In this document: piece after piece, positions 37,594 through 45,475 of the stretch
Position numbering within the stretch: the stretch's first letter is position 1
Layout of the letters: each line of letters starts with the position of its first letter
Assembly (NCBI GenBank): GCA_964555935.1
Contig: CAZKUN010000019.1
Coordinates: 1 to 60,726 of the forward strand
Direction: 5' to 3'
DNA from: CAZKUN01 sp964555935
GTDB taxonomy: Bacteria > Armatimonadota > Zipacnadia > Zipacnadales > VGFC01
Length of the DNA stretch: 60,726 bases
The notes under the pieces: model-generated
What the model saw: the letters and a program-made list of their open reading frames with translations, nothing else
Told to the model about the DNA's origin: nothing
The model's database searches: none
Made by a program: the position numbers and the translations under genes

Positions 37594-38070
37594 CTACCCC
37601 CTCGGCGCTCGATACCTCGGCGTGCTCTTCTTCAACTCCGCCACGGTCGTCAGTGTCAGGTAATCCGTAATCCCGCTCGCCTCAACCATCCGCGCGATGA
37701 TCTCTTTCGTGCCCTCTTGCGTCTTGGCGTGGAGCATCGCGTACATGTTGTGCGGGAAGTCCGGATACGTCGTCCGCGTGTAGCAGTGGCTGACTTCAGG
37801 CATGCTTGAGAACAGCAGGCCGATGCGCTCCGTGTCCTCGTCGGGCACTCGCCAGACGCTCATCACGTTCCCGCTGATACCCGCCTTGTGATGCCTCACG
37901 CGCACGCCCATTCGCCGGATGATGCCCTCATCCGCGAGCCGCCGCATGCGCTCCAGGAACTCATCGATCGGCAGCCCGGCCTTCCCGGCCAGCGCGTCAT
38001 ACGCCCGCGCCTCCGGCGGGATGCCGTCCTGCAACACCTCAATGATCGCCCAGTCCGCCGCGTCAAGCAT
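37594..38070 (-). CDS. ahbB: Siroheme decarboxylase subunit AhbB
   Basis: Predicted 158 aa from ATG 38070 (GAGG 6 nt upstream, overlapping the ahbA stop by 8 nt); an upstream ATG at 38085 is possible. Lrp/AsnC-like helix-turn-helix start (ADWAIIEVLQDG...DEFLERMRRLADEGIIRRMGVRVRH), then the AhbB core with SVWRVPDED, EVSHCYTRTTYPDFPHN and a C-terminal KKSTPRY. With AhbA it removes the C12 and C18 acetate carboxyls of siroheme to give didecarboxysiroheme. Paired and overlapping with ahbA, as in other Ahb clusters. Confidence 0.93.
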   Translation of the reverse strand: MLDAADWAIIEVLQDGIPPEARAYDALAGKAGLPIDEFLERMRRLADEGIIRRMGVRVRHHKAGISGNVMSVWRVPDEDTERIGLLFSSMPEVSHCYTRTTYPDFPHNMYAMLHAKTQEGTKEIIARMVEASGITDYLTLTTVAELKKSTPRYRAPRG

Positions 38071-38527
38071 CATTGCCCTCGTCAAAGTTGAATACCACGC
38101 GCGCCCGGAACATCCGCGTCGACGGGAAGCGATAGATCATCCCAGACTCGGCCTCTGCCTCGATGTCGGCGAGGACCTGATCGCGCGCCGCTTCGCTCTC
38201 GGCGATGACGGTGAACCACATGTTCGGCTCGCCCTCGCGGAGGTAGTTGTGCGTCACTTCCTCGCGCCGATTGATGATCTCGGTGACCTCGTCCACGCGC
38301 TCGCTCGCAACGTTGATGGCCACCAGCGTGCTGCAGTAACCGAGCTTGCGCAGATCAAACACCGGCGAGGGATCGCGAATGATACCGCGCTCGCTGAGCG
38401 AGCGCACCCGCTCGATGACCTCCTCCTCGCTCACGCCGATCTCCTCGGCGATGACGAGGTAAGGCCTCTCCTCAATCGGGAAGCGGTCCTGGATGATGTT
38501 CAGCACGCCGCGGTCGAGATCATCCAA
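38063..38527 (-). CDS. ahbA: Siroheme decarboxylase subunit AhbA
   Basis: Predicted 154 aa. The start is not obvious. The frame opens at 38593 inside the upstream gene, but homology-like sequence begins at LDDLDRGVLNIIQDRFP, and a TTG at 38527 overlaps the ahbD stop by 8 nt, suggesting translational coupling. Lrp/AsnC-type fold: EERPYLVIAEEIGVSEEEVIERVRSL, then RGIIRD, VTHNYLREGEPNMWF and a C-terminal RMFRARVVF. It forms the siroheme decarboxylase complex with AhbB. Confidence 0.9.
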   Translation of the reverse strand: MDDLDRGVLNIIQDRFPIEERPYLVIAEEIGVSEEEVIERVRSLSERGIIRDPSPVFDLRKLGYCSTLVAINVASERVDEVTEIINRREEVTHNYLREGEPNMWFTVIAESEAARDQVLADIEAEAESGMIYRFPSTRMFRARVVFNFDEGNDA

Positions 38528-39536
38528 CGGAGGACGCCTCGCTCTCGGCGGGGCGGTACAGGCACCACGGCTCCTCGGCCATGTAGTCGCCATCGTTGTA
38601 GTAGTACGCCCGCGCCCGGCACCCGCCGCAGATATCCGCGCAGTCGCAACTCCCGCAGCGCCCCTTCAGGTCCGCCTCGCGCAACTCGTGGAATAGCGGC
38701 GCAGTGTCCCAGATCTCATCAAACGGCTTGTCGTGCACGTTGCCGACCTTGATGGGCAGGTACGGGCACGGGTGCACGTCGCCGTCGGGGGTGATGACGC
38801 AGTAGTGCGTCCCCGCGAGACACCCCTTCGTGAACCGCATCGGGATCTCGCGACGCTTCGCGATCCGCATGAAGTGCGGCGCGCATGTCGGCTTCAGCTC
38901 GATGTCGACTTCCTGCTGTTTCTTGCAGATGTCGTTGAGGAGCTTCTCGTACTGGCTCGCCTTGATCGTCTCCTGCTCGATGTCGGTGCCCCGACCTGTC
39001 GGCACGAGAAAGAAGACGTGGTGCGCCGCCGCGCCAAGCTCCACCGCGAGATCCGTCATCCGGACGATCTCGTCATAGTTGCGCTCGGTGACGGTCGTGT
39101 GCATCTGAAACGGCATCCCCAGACGCTTGCAGTCATTCATCGCGTTGACGGTGGTCTCCCACGCGCCCGGCATCCGGCGGAACTCGTCGTGGATGGAGGC
39201 TTCGCACGAGTCGAGGCTGATCCCGACGCGCGCGCAACCGGCCTCCTTGAGGTTCTCAATCCACTCCGGCGTCAGCAGCGTCCCATTCGTGCCCAGCACG
39301 ACCCTCAGTCCGATGTCGGCGCCGTGCTTAACCAGGTCCAGCATGTCCGGCCGCACGAGCGGCTCGCCGCCGCTGAGGACCATGATGCGAAAGCCGGCCT
39401 TCTTGATGTCGTCCAGCAGCTTGAAGCCCTCGTCCGTCGTCAATTCGTGTTCCGACGCATCCGGTCCCGCGTCGCGGTAGCAGTGCGCGCAGAACTGGTT
39501 GCACTTCCTTGTCGTGTTCCAGCTTATGATGATCAT
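38520..39536 (-). CDS. ahbD: Radical SAM heme synthase AhbD (NirJ2-type)
   Basis: Predicted 338 aa from ATG 39536 (GGAG about 8 nt upstream; the frame opens at 39635). The radical SAM cluster is CNQFCAHC in NTTRKCNQFCAHCYRDAG, with LSGGEPLVRPD following. The C-terminal SPASM/twitch Cys set is CPYLP...CGSCDCADICGGC. The IISWNTTRKCN start matches the NirJ2 group, thought to act as AhbD, oxidatively decarboxylating Fe-coproporphyrin III to heme b. No cd1 nitrite reductase or other heme d1 gene is present, so a heme b role is favoured. It directly precedes ahbA and ahbB. Confidence 0.88.
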   Translation of the reverse strand: MIIISWNTTRKCNQFCAHCYRDAGPDASEHELTTDEGFKLLDDIKKAGFRIMVLSGGEPLVRPDMLDLVKHGADIGLRVVLGTNGTLLTPEWIENLKEAGCARVGISLDSCEASIHDEFRRMPGAWETTVNAMNDCKRLGMPFQMHTTVTERNYDEIVRMTDLAVELGAAAHHVFFLVPTGRGTDIEQETIKASQYEKLLNDICKKQQEVDIELKPTCAPHFMRIAKRREIPMRFTKGCLAGTHYCVITPDGDVHPCPYLPIKVGNVHDKPFDEIWDTAPLFHELREADLKGRCGSCDCADICGGCRARAYYYNDGDYMAEEPWCLYRPAESEASSVG

Positions 39537-39597
39537 CAGTCGATCTCCGTCATCTGTTGTTGTCGCCTGGCAATGATGCGCCCGCCCCGGTGCGCCC

Positions 39598-40590
39598 TCA
39601 TCCCTCCGCCAACCACTTCGCCGCGTCCTTCGCATGGTACGTAAGGATCATATCCGCCCCCGCCCGCTTCATCGATGTCAACAGCTCCAGCACGATGCGT
39701 CGCTCATCGATCCAGCCGTTCGCGGCCGCGGCCTTCACCATCGAGAACTCGCCGCTGACATTGTACGCCGCCATCGGAACGGGGAACTGACTCGATACGG
39801 TCGCGATGACATCGAGGTAAGACAGCGCGGGCTTGACCATGATCATGTCCGCGCCCTCGGCGATGTCCTCTTCGGCCTCCCGCAGCGCTTCGCGGATATT
39901 GGGCGGGTCCATCTGGTAAGCTCGCCGGTCGCCGAACTGCGGCGCGGAATCAGCGGCCTCTCGGAAGGGGCCGTAGAACGCTGACGAGTACTTCACCGCA
40001 TACGAGAGGATCGCGACGTCGGGGAACGCTTCCCGATCGAGCGTATCGCGTATCGCTGCCACGCGCCCGTCCATCATATCACTCGGCGCGACGATGTCCG
40101 CGCCCGCACACGCGTGGCTGATCGCCATCTCAGCCAGCAGGTCCAGCGTCGGATCGTTCAGCACGGATCCCGTCGCGTCGATGACGCCGCAGTGCCCGTG
40201 ATCGGTATACTCACACAGACACACGTCCGTAATCACCAGCAAATCGTCGCCCGCGACGTTCTTGATCTCGCGAACCGCCTGCTGCACGACGCCGTGCTGG
40301 TCATAGCCCTCAGAGCCCGTCGGGTCTTTCTTCTCCGGCAGACCAAACAGGATGACGGCCGGGATGCCAAGTTCTACAATCGCCTCGATCTCGTCGGGGA
40401 GCATATCCACCGAGTGGTGGTAGTTGCCCGGCATCGATGAGATCTCCCGCTTCAGTCCCGTTCCGGGCGCCACGAAAAGCGGATAAATAAAATCATCCGG
40501 CCCAAGCCGAGTCTCCCTCACCATCCGCCGCATCGTCTCGGACTGCCGAAGTCTCCGTCCTCTGTGTTGTGGATACAAGCGCGTCACCAC
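39598..40590 (-). CDS. hemB: Delta-aminolevulinic acid dehydratase (porphobilinogen synthase)
   Basis: A 330-aa enzyme condensing two 5-aminolevulinate molecules to porphobilinogen. The zinc site is intact: DVCLCEYTDHGHCG with Cys124, Cys126, Cys134. The Schiff-base lysines are Lys200 (SYAVKYSSAFYGP) and Lys253 (MIMVKPALSYLD). Full length. The start is a GTG-GTG pair at 40590/40587 behind AGGTAGG; either could be used. It stands 61 nt before ahbD in the minus-strand heme arm. A Zn-type enzyme, in contrast to the Mg/Asp-type of many phototrophs. Confidence 0.97.
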   Translation of the reverse strand: MVTRLYPQHRGRRLRQSETMRRMVRETRLGPDDFIYPLFVAPGTGLKREISSMPGNYHHSVDMLPDEIEAIVELGIPAVILFGLPEKKDPTGSEGYDQHGVVQQAVREIKNVAGDDLLVITDVCLCEYTDHGHCGVIDATGSVLNDPTLDLLAEMAISHACAGADIVAPSDMMDGRVAAIRDTLDREAFPDVAILSYAVKYSSAFYGPFREAADSAPQFGDRRAYQMDPPNIREALREAEEDIAEGADMIMVKPALSYLDVIATVSSQFPVPMAAYNVSGEFSMVKAAAANGWIDERRIVLELLTSMKRAGADMILTYHAKDAAKWLAEG

Positions 40591-40626
40591 CTACCTGGTT
40601 GTCCGACGGACTCTCGACCCGCCGTC

Positions 40627-40650
40627 GTAGGACAGGCGTCTTCGCCTGTC
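40627..40650 (+). repeat. REP-like GTAG hairpin
   Basis: GTAG followed by GACAGGCG-TCTT-CGCCTGTC: a perfect 8-bp stem flanked by GCCGTC on both sides. It has the same stem as the element at 45432-45454. Confidence 0.85.
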
Positions 40651-40666
40651 GCCGTCCTCCGCCCGC

Positions 40667-40692
40667 GTAGCGACGGGGCTCCTGCCCCGTCG
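40667..40692 (+). repeat. REP-like GTAG hairpin
   Basis: GTAG followed by CGACGGGGC-TCCT-GCCCCGTCG: a perfect 9-bp stem. It is the second of the pair between the siroheme gene and hemB. Confidence 0.85.
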
Positions 40693-40723
40693 AATCCCTC
40701 CGCCCCGTTGCATTCCGGGACAC

Positions 40724-41377
40724 CTACCCTACTCCATCTTCGCCTGCCGCCTCAAACACCTCTCTCGCCAACGCCTCCGCAACATCCGCCTTCCCCTGCC
40801 TCAAGAGGTCTAACACGGGCGACTCCAGAATCCGCTCCCACGCCTTCGCCCGTTTTCCCTGTGTCCCGATCAACTCGCTTGCCACCGGCCGGAGCCTCCC
40901 CATCAACTCCGCCAGCGCACCATACTCCGGTCCGAATTGCGCCTGGATCTGTTTGCGAATCCGTTTGGCGAGCGCGGGGCTCGAGCCTCCGGTCGAGATG
41001 GCAAGTGTCACCGGGCCGCGTTGCACCGACGCGGGCACGTAGAAGTTGCAGTCCGGAGGCTGGTCGACAGCGTTGACGAGTTTCCCCGCCGCCTCCGCCA
41101 CCGCGGCCAGCCGCGCGTTTGTCTCGTGGTCATCGGTGGCGATGATGGCGACAAACCCCTCCAGGACATCCGCCTCCTCGGCCTCCCTCTCGCGCCACTC
41201 GATCGCGCCCTGCTCCGCAAGCTTGGCCAGGCCTTCGGTCGCCTCGGGCGACACGACCACAACGTCGCCCCGCGCGTCCAGGAGCGCCTCCACCTTCCTC
41301 TCGGCGACGGTTCCGCCACCGACGACGACGCAGCGTCGGCCCTCAATAATCAGCATCACTGGGTAGACCGAAGTCAT
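40724..41377 (-). CDS. Precorrin-2 dehydrogenase / sirohydrochlorin ferrochelatase (Met8p/CysG-N type)
   Basis: Predicted 217 aa from ATG 41377, giving the family's usual length; the frame runs on to 41482 without support. The NAD-binding Rossmann motif is RRCVVVGGGTVAERK. It is followed by ATDDHETNA, NAVDQPPDCNFYVPAS (catalytic Asp) and ISTGGSSPALAKRIRKQI, all standard for Met8p/CysG N-terminal enzymes. It oxidises precorrin-2 to sirohydrochlorin and may insert iron, giving siroheme for AhbA/B. It is the first gene of the minus heme arm; the matching methyltransferase CobA lies in the plus arm. Confidence 0.93.
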   Translation of the reverse strand: MTSVYPVMLIIEGRRCVVVGGGTVAERKVEALLDARGDVVVVSPEATEGLAKLAEQGAIEWREREAEEADVLEGFVAIIATDDHETNARLAAVAEAAGKLVNAVDQPPDCNFYVPASVQRGPVTLAISTGGSSPALAKRIRKQIQAQFGPEYGALAELMGRLRPVASELIGTQGKRAKAWERILESPVLDLLRQGKADVAEALAREVFEAAGEDGVG

Positions 41378-41463
41378 GAAGCACCATGTTGCCCATTCAC
41401 AATGGTGACAGCTTCTGAGTACCCTTCGAGGTTCCCCACGGGGTCCTCCCTTACCTCGGCGTG

Positions 41464-41492
41464 TTGACGTCAGCGATGCCATGTATTAGACT
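41464..41492 (+). promoter_or_regulatory. Candidate promoter for hemA arm
   Basis: -35 TTGACG (41464-41469), 17-nt spacer, -10 TAGACT (41487-41492). It would give a leader of about 185 nt before hemA. Confidence 0.45.
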
Positions 41493-41493
41493 C

Positions 41494-41499
41494 ATCATA
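41494..41499 (-). promoter_or_regulatory. Candidate extended -10 promoter for the minus heme arm
   Basis: On the minus strand TGGTATGAT is an extended -10 element (TG-N-TATGAT). It nearly abuts the plus-strand -10, so the two promoters would compete or be co-regulated. Confidence 0.35.
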
Positions 41500-41590
41500 C
41501 CAGATACAACAAGGCAGGACTCGTGGCAATGTCGAACGGCGTGCGTTCGGCGGTCGGTCTTTTCCACCGACGCTGCCAGAAGCCCTGACG

Positions 41591-41613
41591 ATAGCGACAG
41601 GGCCCCCGCCCCG
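41591..41613 (+). repeat. Degraded REP-like element
   Basis: ATAGCGACAGGGCCCCCGCC followed by CCG resembles the CGACGGGGC-type element at 40667, with mutations in head and stem. Confidence 0.35.
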
Positions 41614-41630
41614 TCCCTTCCATTTGCTAC

Positions 41631-41649
41631 GTAAGACGGGCGTCCCGTC
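41631..41649 (+). repeat. Short REP-like element (GTAA head)
   Basis: GTAA followed by GACGGG-CGT-CCCGTC: a perfect 6-bp stem with a 3-nt loop, then CGTC. It lies in the hemA leader. Confidence 0.45.
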
Positions 41650-41684
41650 CGTCAATTCCGTCTGAGTGATTTGGCCAGGCAGTC

Positions 41685-43016
41685 ATGCGACTGATCGCAT
41701 CCGGCGTCAATCACAAGACCGCGCCCGTCGAGGTCCGCGAGAAACTCGCTCTGCACCCCGAACGCCAGACCGAGGTGCTGAACGAGCTTGTCACCTTACC
41801 CGACTGCGCCGAAGCGCTGATTCTCAGCACGTGCAACCGATTCGAGTTGTACGTGGTCGAGAATGTCTGCCGCACGGGGCTGGAGCCCGAAGAATTGGTC
41901 GCCATGATCACGGGCGTCTCCGTCGCCGAGGCCCGCCCCCATCTCTACGTGCATGAGGGTACCCGAGCCGCGGAGCATCTCTTCGAGGTCGCCAGCGGCG
42001 CCGACTCGATGGTGCTGGGTGAGACGGAGATCATGGGCCAGGTGAAGTCCGCCGTCGACCTCGCCCGGAGCACCAATACGGTCGGCACGGTTCTGAGCCG
42101 CCTCGTCGACACCGCCTTGGGCACGGGCAAGCGCGCTCGCACCGAGACCGCCATCGACCAGGGCACCGCGTCGGTGGCCTCCGTCGCCGTCAGCCTCGCT
42201 CGTCAGATCTGCGGCGACCCGCGAAAGACCACCGCGCTGCTCATCGGAGCCGGCGAGCAAGCCGAACTCACGCTGCAGCGCCTCATCGACTGCGGCGTCG
42301 AACGCATCTTCATCGCCAACCGCACGATTCATCACGCCAAGCGGCTCGCCGACACCTGCGCCGGGACAGTCGTTGACTTCGCGAACATCTACGACGTGAT
42401 GCCCGAAGCAGATGTCGTCCTCGCATCCACCGGCGCTCCGCACGCAGTGGTTCACGCCGAGCCGATGCGCCAAGTGGTCCGCGAGCGCGGCGCCCGCCCG
42501 ATCTTCATCATCGACCTCGCCGTCCCGCGCGACGTTGAGCCGGGCGTTGAGGATCTCGACAACGTATTCCTCTACAACATTGACAGCCTCCAGGAAGCCG
42601 TTCAGGAGGCTCTCGCCGGCCGCATGCGTGAGGTGCCGAAAGTCAAGACGATCTGCGCCGAAGCCGCGACCGATTTCTGGGGATGGGCTGCCTCTCTCGA
42701 CCTGCTTCCCACGATGCTCGAACTCCGCCAGAAGGCCGAGGCCGTGCGACAGCAAGAGTTCGAACGCGCGCTCTCGAACATGGGCGAGCTGTCATCGAAG
42801 CAACGAAAACACGTTCACCTGCTCTCCAAGCGCATCGTCCAGGGCCTGATCGATCAACCCCTCGGACGTTTGCGCGGGCGCGCCTGTGACGGCGACGGAG
42901 TGGCGTACGTGAAAGTGCTCCGGGAGCTGTTCGATCTCACCGGCGCCGACGAAACTGAGCCCCTCGAAGCGCGAAGCGCTGCGCCCGAGACCGAACTACC
43001 GGAGGGTGGCGTATGA
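41685..43016 (+). CDS. hemA: Glutamyl-tRNA reductase
   Basis: A 443-aa enzyme reducing glutamyl-tRNA to glutamate-1-semialdehyde with NADPH, the first committed step of C5-pathway tetrapyrrole synthesis. The N-terminus GVNHKTAPVEVREKL and the active-site LSTCNRFELY (Cys50) are canonical. The Rossmann segment LLIGAGEQAELTLQ and the long C-terminal dimerisation helix are present. Full length. The start ATG 41685 has only a weak AGG upstream. Its stop overlaps the next gene's start (ATGA), indicating coupling with the HemX-like membrane protein. Confidence 0.97.
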   Translation: MRLIASGVNHKTAPVEVREKLALHPERQTEVLNELVTLPDCAEALILSTCNRFELYVVENVCRTGLEPEELVAMITGVSVAEARPHLYVHEGTRAAEHLFEVASGADSMVLGETEIMGQVKSAVDLARSTNTVGTVLSRLVDTALGTGKRARTETAIDQGTASVASVAVSLARQICGDPRKTTALLIGAGEQAELTLQRLIDCGVERIFIANRTIHHAKRLADTCAGTVVDFANIYDVMPEADVVLASTGAPHAVVHAEPMRQVVRERGARPIFIIDLAVPRDVEPGVEDLDNVFLYNIDSLQEAVQEALAGRMREVPKVKTICAEAATDFWGWAASLDLLPTMLELRQKAEAVRQQEFERALSNMGELSSKQRKHVHLLSKRIVQGLIDQPLGRLRGRACDGDGVAYVKVLRELFDLTGADETEPLEARSAAPETELPEGGV

Positions 43017-43837
43017 TTGCGGCGCCCTCATTCCTGCTAGCGATTCCCGCCGGCGCGTACCTTGCGTCTGGCGTGTTTCATCTGCTGCGAATAGTCAAAC
43101 GCGCCAAGAACGCGGAGACGATCGCGACGATCGTCGCGATCTGCGGCGCGGCGGTGCATGGCGTCGTCCTGCTCATGCGGGCCCTGCACGACCCGCCGCT
43201 GATCTGCGCCAGCGTCTCCGACGCCGTCTCTCTCGTGAGCTTCCTGACGGTGATCGTCTTCCTGGTCGGCCAGCAGTTCATGAACATCAAGGCCGTCGGC
43301 GTCATCACGTTGCCCATATGTTTCGGCGCGGCGCTGGTGGCGGCGACGTTCCCATCGGCCACCACCGAGATCCCGGAAGCGCTTCGCAGCCCGTGGTTCT
43401 TCTTGCACGTGCCGCCCGCGCTGTTGGCATACGTCTCATTCGCCGTTGCGTGTGCGGCTGCGGGGCTTTACCTGAGCGAGATGAGATTGCTCCGCAACAA
43501 GCGCATCCAAGCGGTTCTTGGCGTGCTCCCCTCGCTGGATGAACTCGAGAGCCTGATGTATCGCACAGCGAGCTTTGGCTTCCTGCTCATGACGATCGGC
43601 ATCGCGACCGGGTGCGTCTGGGCGCAGACCGAATGGGGATCCTGGTGGTCGTGGAGTCCGAAGCAGACCTCCACGCTGGTCACGTGGCTGATCTTCGCGA
43701 CCTACCTCCACATCCGCCTGATCCGCGGCTCGCGCTCGCGAAGCGGAGCGTGGCTCGTCGTGTTGGGGTTTGCGACAAGCATCGCCACGTTCTTCGTGGG
43801 CTCGCTCTTGTCCGATGAGTTGCACAACTTCATGTAG
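43013..43837 (+). CDS. HemX/CcsA-like membrane protein
   Basis: A 274-aa integral membrane protein with about eight helices and the tryptophan-rich WGSWWSWSPKQ motif of the CcsA/CcmC/HemX family (heme-handling proteins). In hemA-linked position it matches HemX, which regulates glutamyl-tRNA reductase in bacilli, but it could equally be the CcsA half of a system II cytochrome c synthase. A predicted c-type cytochrome occurs at 50905-53244. It starts with a 4-nt ATGA overlap with hemA. Its stop codon TAG is in a GTAGCGC string, 27 nt before a REP-like hairpin. No hemC follows. Confidence 0.88.
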   Translation: MIAAPSFLLAIPAGAYLASGVFHLLRIVKRAKNAETIATIVAICGAAVHGVVLLMRALHDPPLICASVSDAVSLVSFLTVIVFLVGQQFMNIKAVGVITLPICFGAALVAATFPSATTEIPEALRSPWFFLHVPPALLAYVSFAVACAAAGLYLSEMRLLRNKRIQAVLGVLPSLDELESLMYRTASFGFLLMTIGIATGCVWAQTEWGSWWSWSPKQTSTLVTWLIFATYLHIRLIRGSRSRSGAWLVVLGFATSIATFFVGSLLSDELHNFM

Positions 43838-43863
43838 CGCGCCGTCGCCGTACCGTCGTCCGC

Positions 43864-43888
43864 GTAGCGACGGGCTTCCAGCCCGTCG
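43864..43888 (+). repeat. REP-like GTAG hairpin
   Basis: GTAG followed by CGACGGGCT-TCC-AGCCCGTCG: a perfect 9-bp stem. Identical over 25 bp to the element at 58247-58271. Confidence 0.85.
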
Positions 43889-43902
43889 ACGCCGTTGTCC
43901 CG

Positions 43903-45435
43903 ATGATAACTCACATGAAAAATGGCATTGTCTATCTGGTCGGCGCCGGCTCCGGAGATCCCGGACTGGTTACCGTGAAGGGCAAGCAGATCATTGAATC
44001 TGCCGACGTCATCGTATACGATCGGCTGATCCCGCCCCAGGCTCTCACCTGGGCGCGCGACGATGCCGAGATGATCTACGTCGGGAAGCTTCCCGACCGC
44101 CACACGCTCCAACAGGAAGAGATCAACGCCGTCCTCGTCGAGAGGGGGCGCGAGGGCAAGATCGTCTGCCGCCTGAAGGGCGGCGACCCATTCGTCTTCG
44201 GCCGGGGTGGCGAAGAGGCCCTCGATCTCGTCGAGGCAGGCATCCCCTTCGAGGTCGTGCCGGGCGTTACCGCCGCCGTCGCGGCTCCCGGATATGCCGG
44301 CATCCCCGTGACCCACCGCGCGGTCGCTGTCAGCGCCGCCATCATCACCGGCCACGAGGATCCTACCAAGGACGAGAGCCAGATCAACTGGGAGCACCTC
44401 GCGACCGGCGTCGATACCCTCGTCTTCTTCATGGGCATCGGCAACCTCGCGATGATCGTCGACAAACTCGTCAGCAACGGTCGCGCGGCCGAGACTCCCG
44501 TCGCCCTGATCCATCGCGGAACGCAGCCCGCGCAGTACGTGGTCACCGGGACGCTGGACACGATCGTCGCCCTTGCCGAGGAACACGAAATCAAGCCGCC
44601 GTCACTCATCGTCGTCGGCGAGGTCGTCGCTCTCCGCGAACAGCTCAAATGGTTTGAGACCCGTCCCCTCTTCGGCAAACGCGTCCTCGTAACCCGCACG
44701 CGGGAACAGGCAAGCTCTCTCAGCGGTTCCTTAGAACGCCTGGGGGCCATTTCGATCGAGCTTCCGGTGATCGCCGTCGAGGCAGTAGACGACTACTCGA
44801 CGCTTGACGATTCGCTCAAAGACGCCGCCGGTTTTGATTGGCTCGTCTTCACCAGCGTCAATGGCGTGAAGGCCGTCTTGGCCAGGCTGTCAGACCTCGG
44901 CCTTGATATCCGCGACCTGAAGGGGCCGCGCGTGGCCGCCATCGGGCCGGGCACTGCCGGGCCGCTTAAGGACGCCGGAATACGCGTTGACGTTGTGCCC
45001 GAGCGCTTCATCGCCGAGCACCTCGCCGAGGCGCTCATCGAGACCGACATCTCGGGCAAGCGCGTGCTCATCGCGCGCGCCGAGGTCGCCCGCCAGGTCC
45101 TCCCGGAAATGCTCCGCGAGGCCGGCGCCGACGTCACTGTCGCGCCGTGTTACCGCACGGTCCCTGCGCCGGGCGCGGGCGAGAAGGTCATCGAACTCGT
45201 CGAGTCCGGCGAACTGGACGTCGTCACCTTCGCATCCAGCTCGCAGGTGACTTCCTTCTGCGAGTGTCTCGAAGGTCGTGACGTTCCCGAGTTGCTGAAA
45301 GACGTTACCGTCGCTTGCATAGGGCCAATCACGGCGAAGACCGCTGTCGAGCGCGGGCTCGCCGTTGCCGTAAGTCCGGACCAGTACACGATTTCGGGCC
45401 TCGTCGAGGCCCTCGTCGAATACACGACGTCGTAG
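43903..45435 (+). CDS. cobA-hemD: Uroporphyrinogen-III C-methyltransferase / uroporphyrinogen-III synthase fusion
   Basis: A 510-aa fusion. Residues about 8-250 are the SUMT (CobA) domain: VYLVGAGSGDPGLVTVKG, VIVYDRL, CRLKGGDPFVFGRGGEE, VVPGVTAAVAAP, and MGIGNL. Residues about 255-510 are HemD-like: RVLVTRTREQASSL, DWLVFTSVNGV, AAIGPGTA, TFASSSQVTSF and CIGPITAKTA. Together they cyclise hydroxymethylbilane to uroporphyrinogen III and methylate it to precorrin-2, feeding siroheme. A start at ATG 43903 or 43915 cannot be decided, as neither has a clear ribosome site. The TAG stop is part of a REP-like hairpin's GTAG head. Confidence 0.95.
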   Translation: MITHMKNGIVYLVGAGSGDPGLVTVKGKQIIESADVIVYDRLIPPQALTWARDDAEMIYVGKLPDRHTLQQEEINAVLVERGREGKIVCRLKGGDPFVFGRGGEEALDLVEAGIPFEVVPGVTAAVAAPGYAGIPVTHRAVAVSAAIITGHEDPTKDESQINWEHLATGVDTLVFFMGIGNLAMIVDKLVSNGRAAETPVALIHRGTQPAQYVVTGTLDTIVALAEEHEIKPPSLIVVGEVVALREQLKWFETRPLFGKRVLVTRTREQASSLSGSLERLGAISIELPVIAVEAVDDYSTLDDSLKDAAGFDWLVFTSVNGVKAVLARLSDLGLDIRDLKGPRVAAIGPGTAGPLKDAGIRVDVVPERFIAEHLAEALIETDISGKRVLIARAEVARQVLPEMLREAGADVTVAPCYRTVPAPGAGEKVIELVESGELDVVTFASSSQVTSFCECLEGRDVPELLKDVTVACIGPITAKTAVERGLAVAVSPDQYTISGLVEALVEYTTS

Positions 45436-45454
45436 GACAGGCGTCTCGCCTGTC
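45432..45454 (+). repeat. REP-like GTAG hairpin that supplies the cobA-hemD stop codon
   Basis: GTAG followed by GACAGGCG-TCT-CGCCTGTC: a perfect 8-bp stem. Bases 45433-45435 of the head are the TAG stop of cobA-hemD. It is followed 20 nt later by ahbC. Confidence 0.85.
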
Positions 45455-45475
45455 AATCCGCCGGAGGATACCAAA

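Larger units (their letters stand above)
41378..41684. promoter_or_regulatory. Divergent heme-cluster control region
   Basis: A 307-nt gap without genes between the divergent heme arms. It holds overlapping promoter candidates (listed separately), a small hairpin near 41550-41575 with GTCGGT/ACCGAC arms, and two degraded REP-like copies (41591-41613 and 41631-41649). No recognisable riboswitch was seen. Confidence 0.5.
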
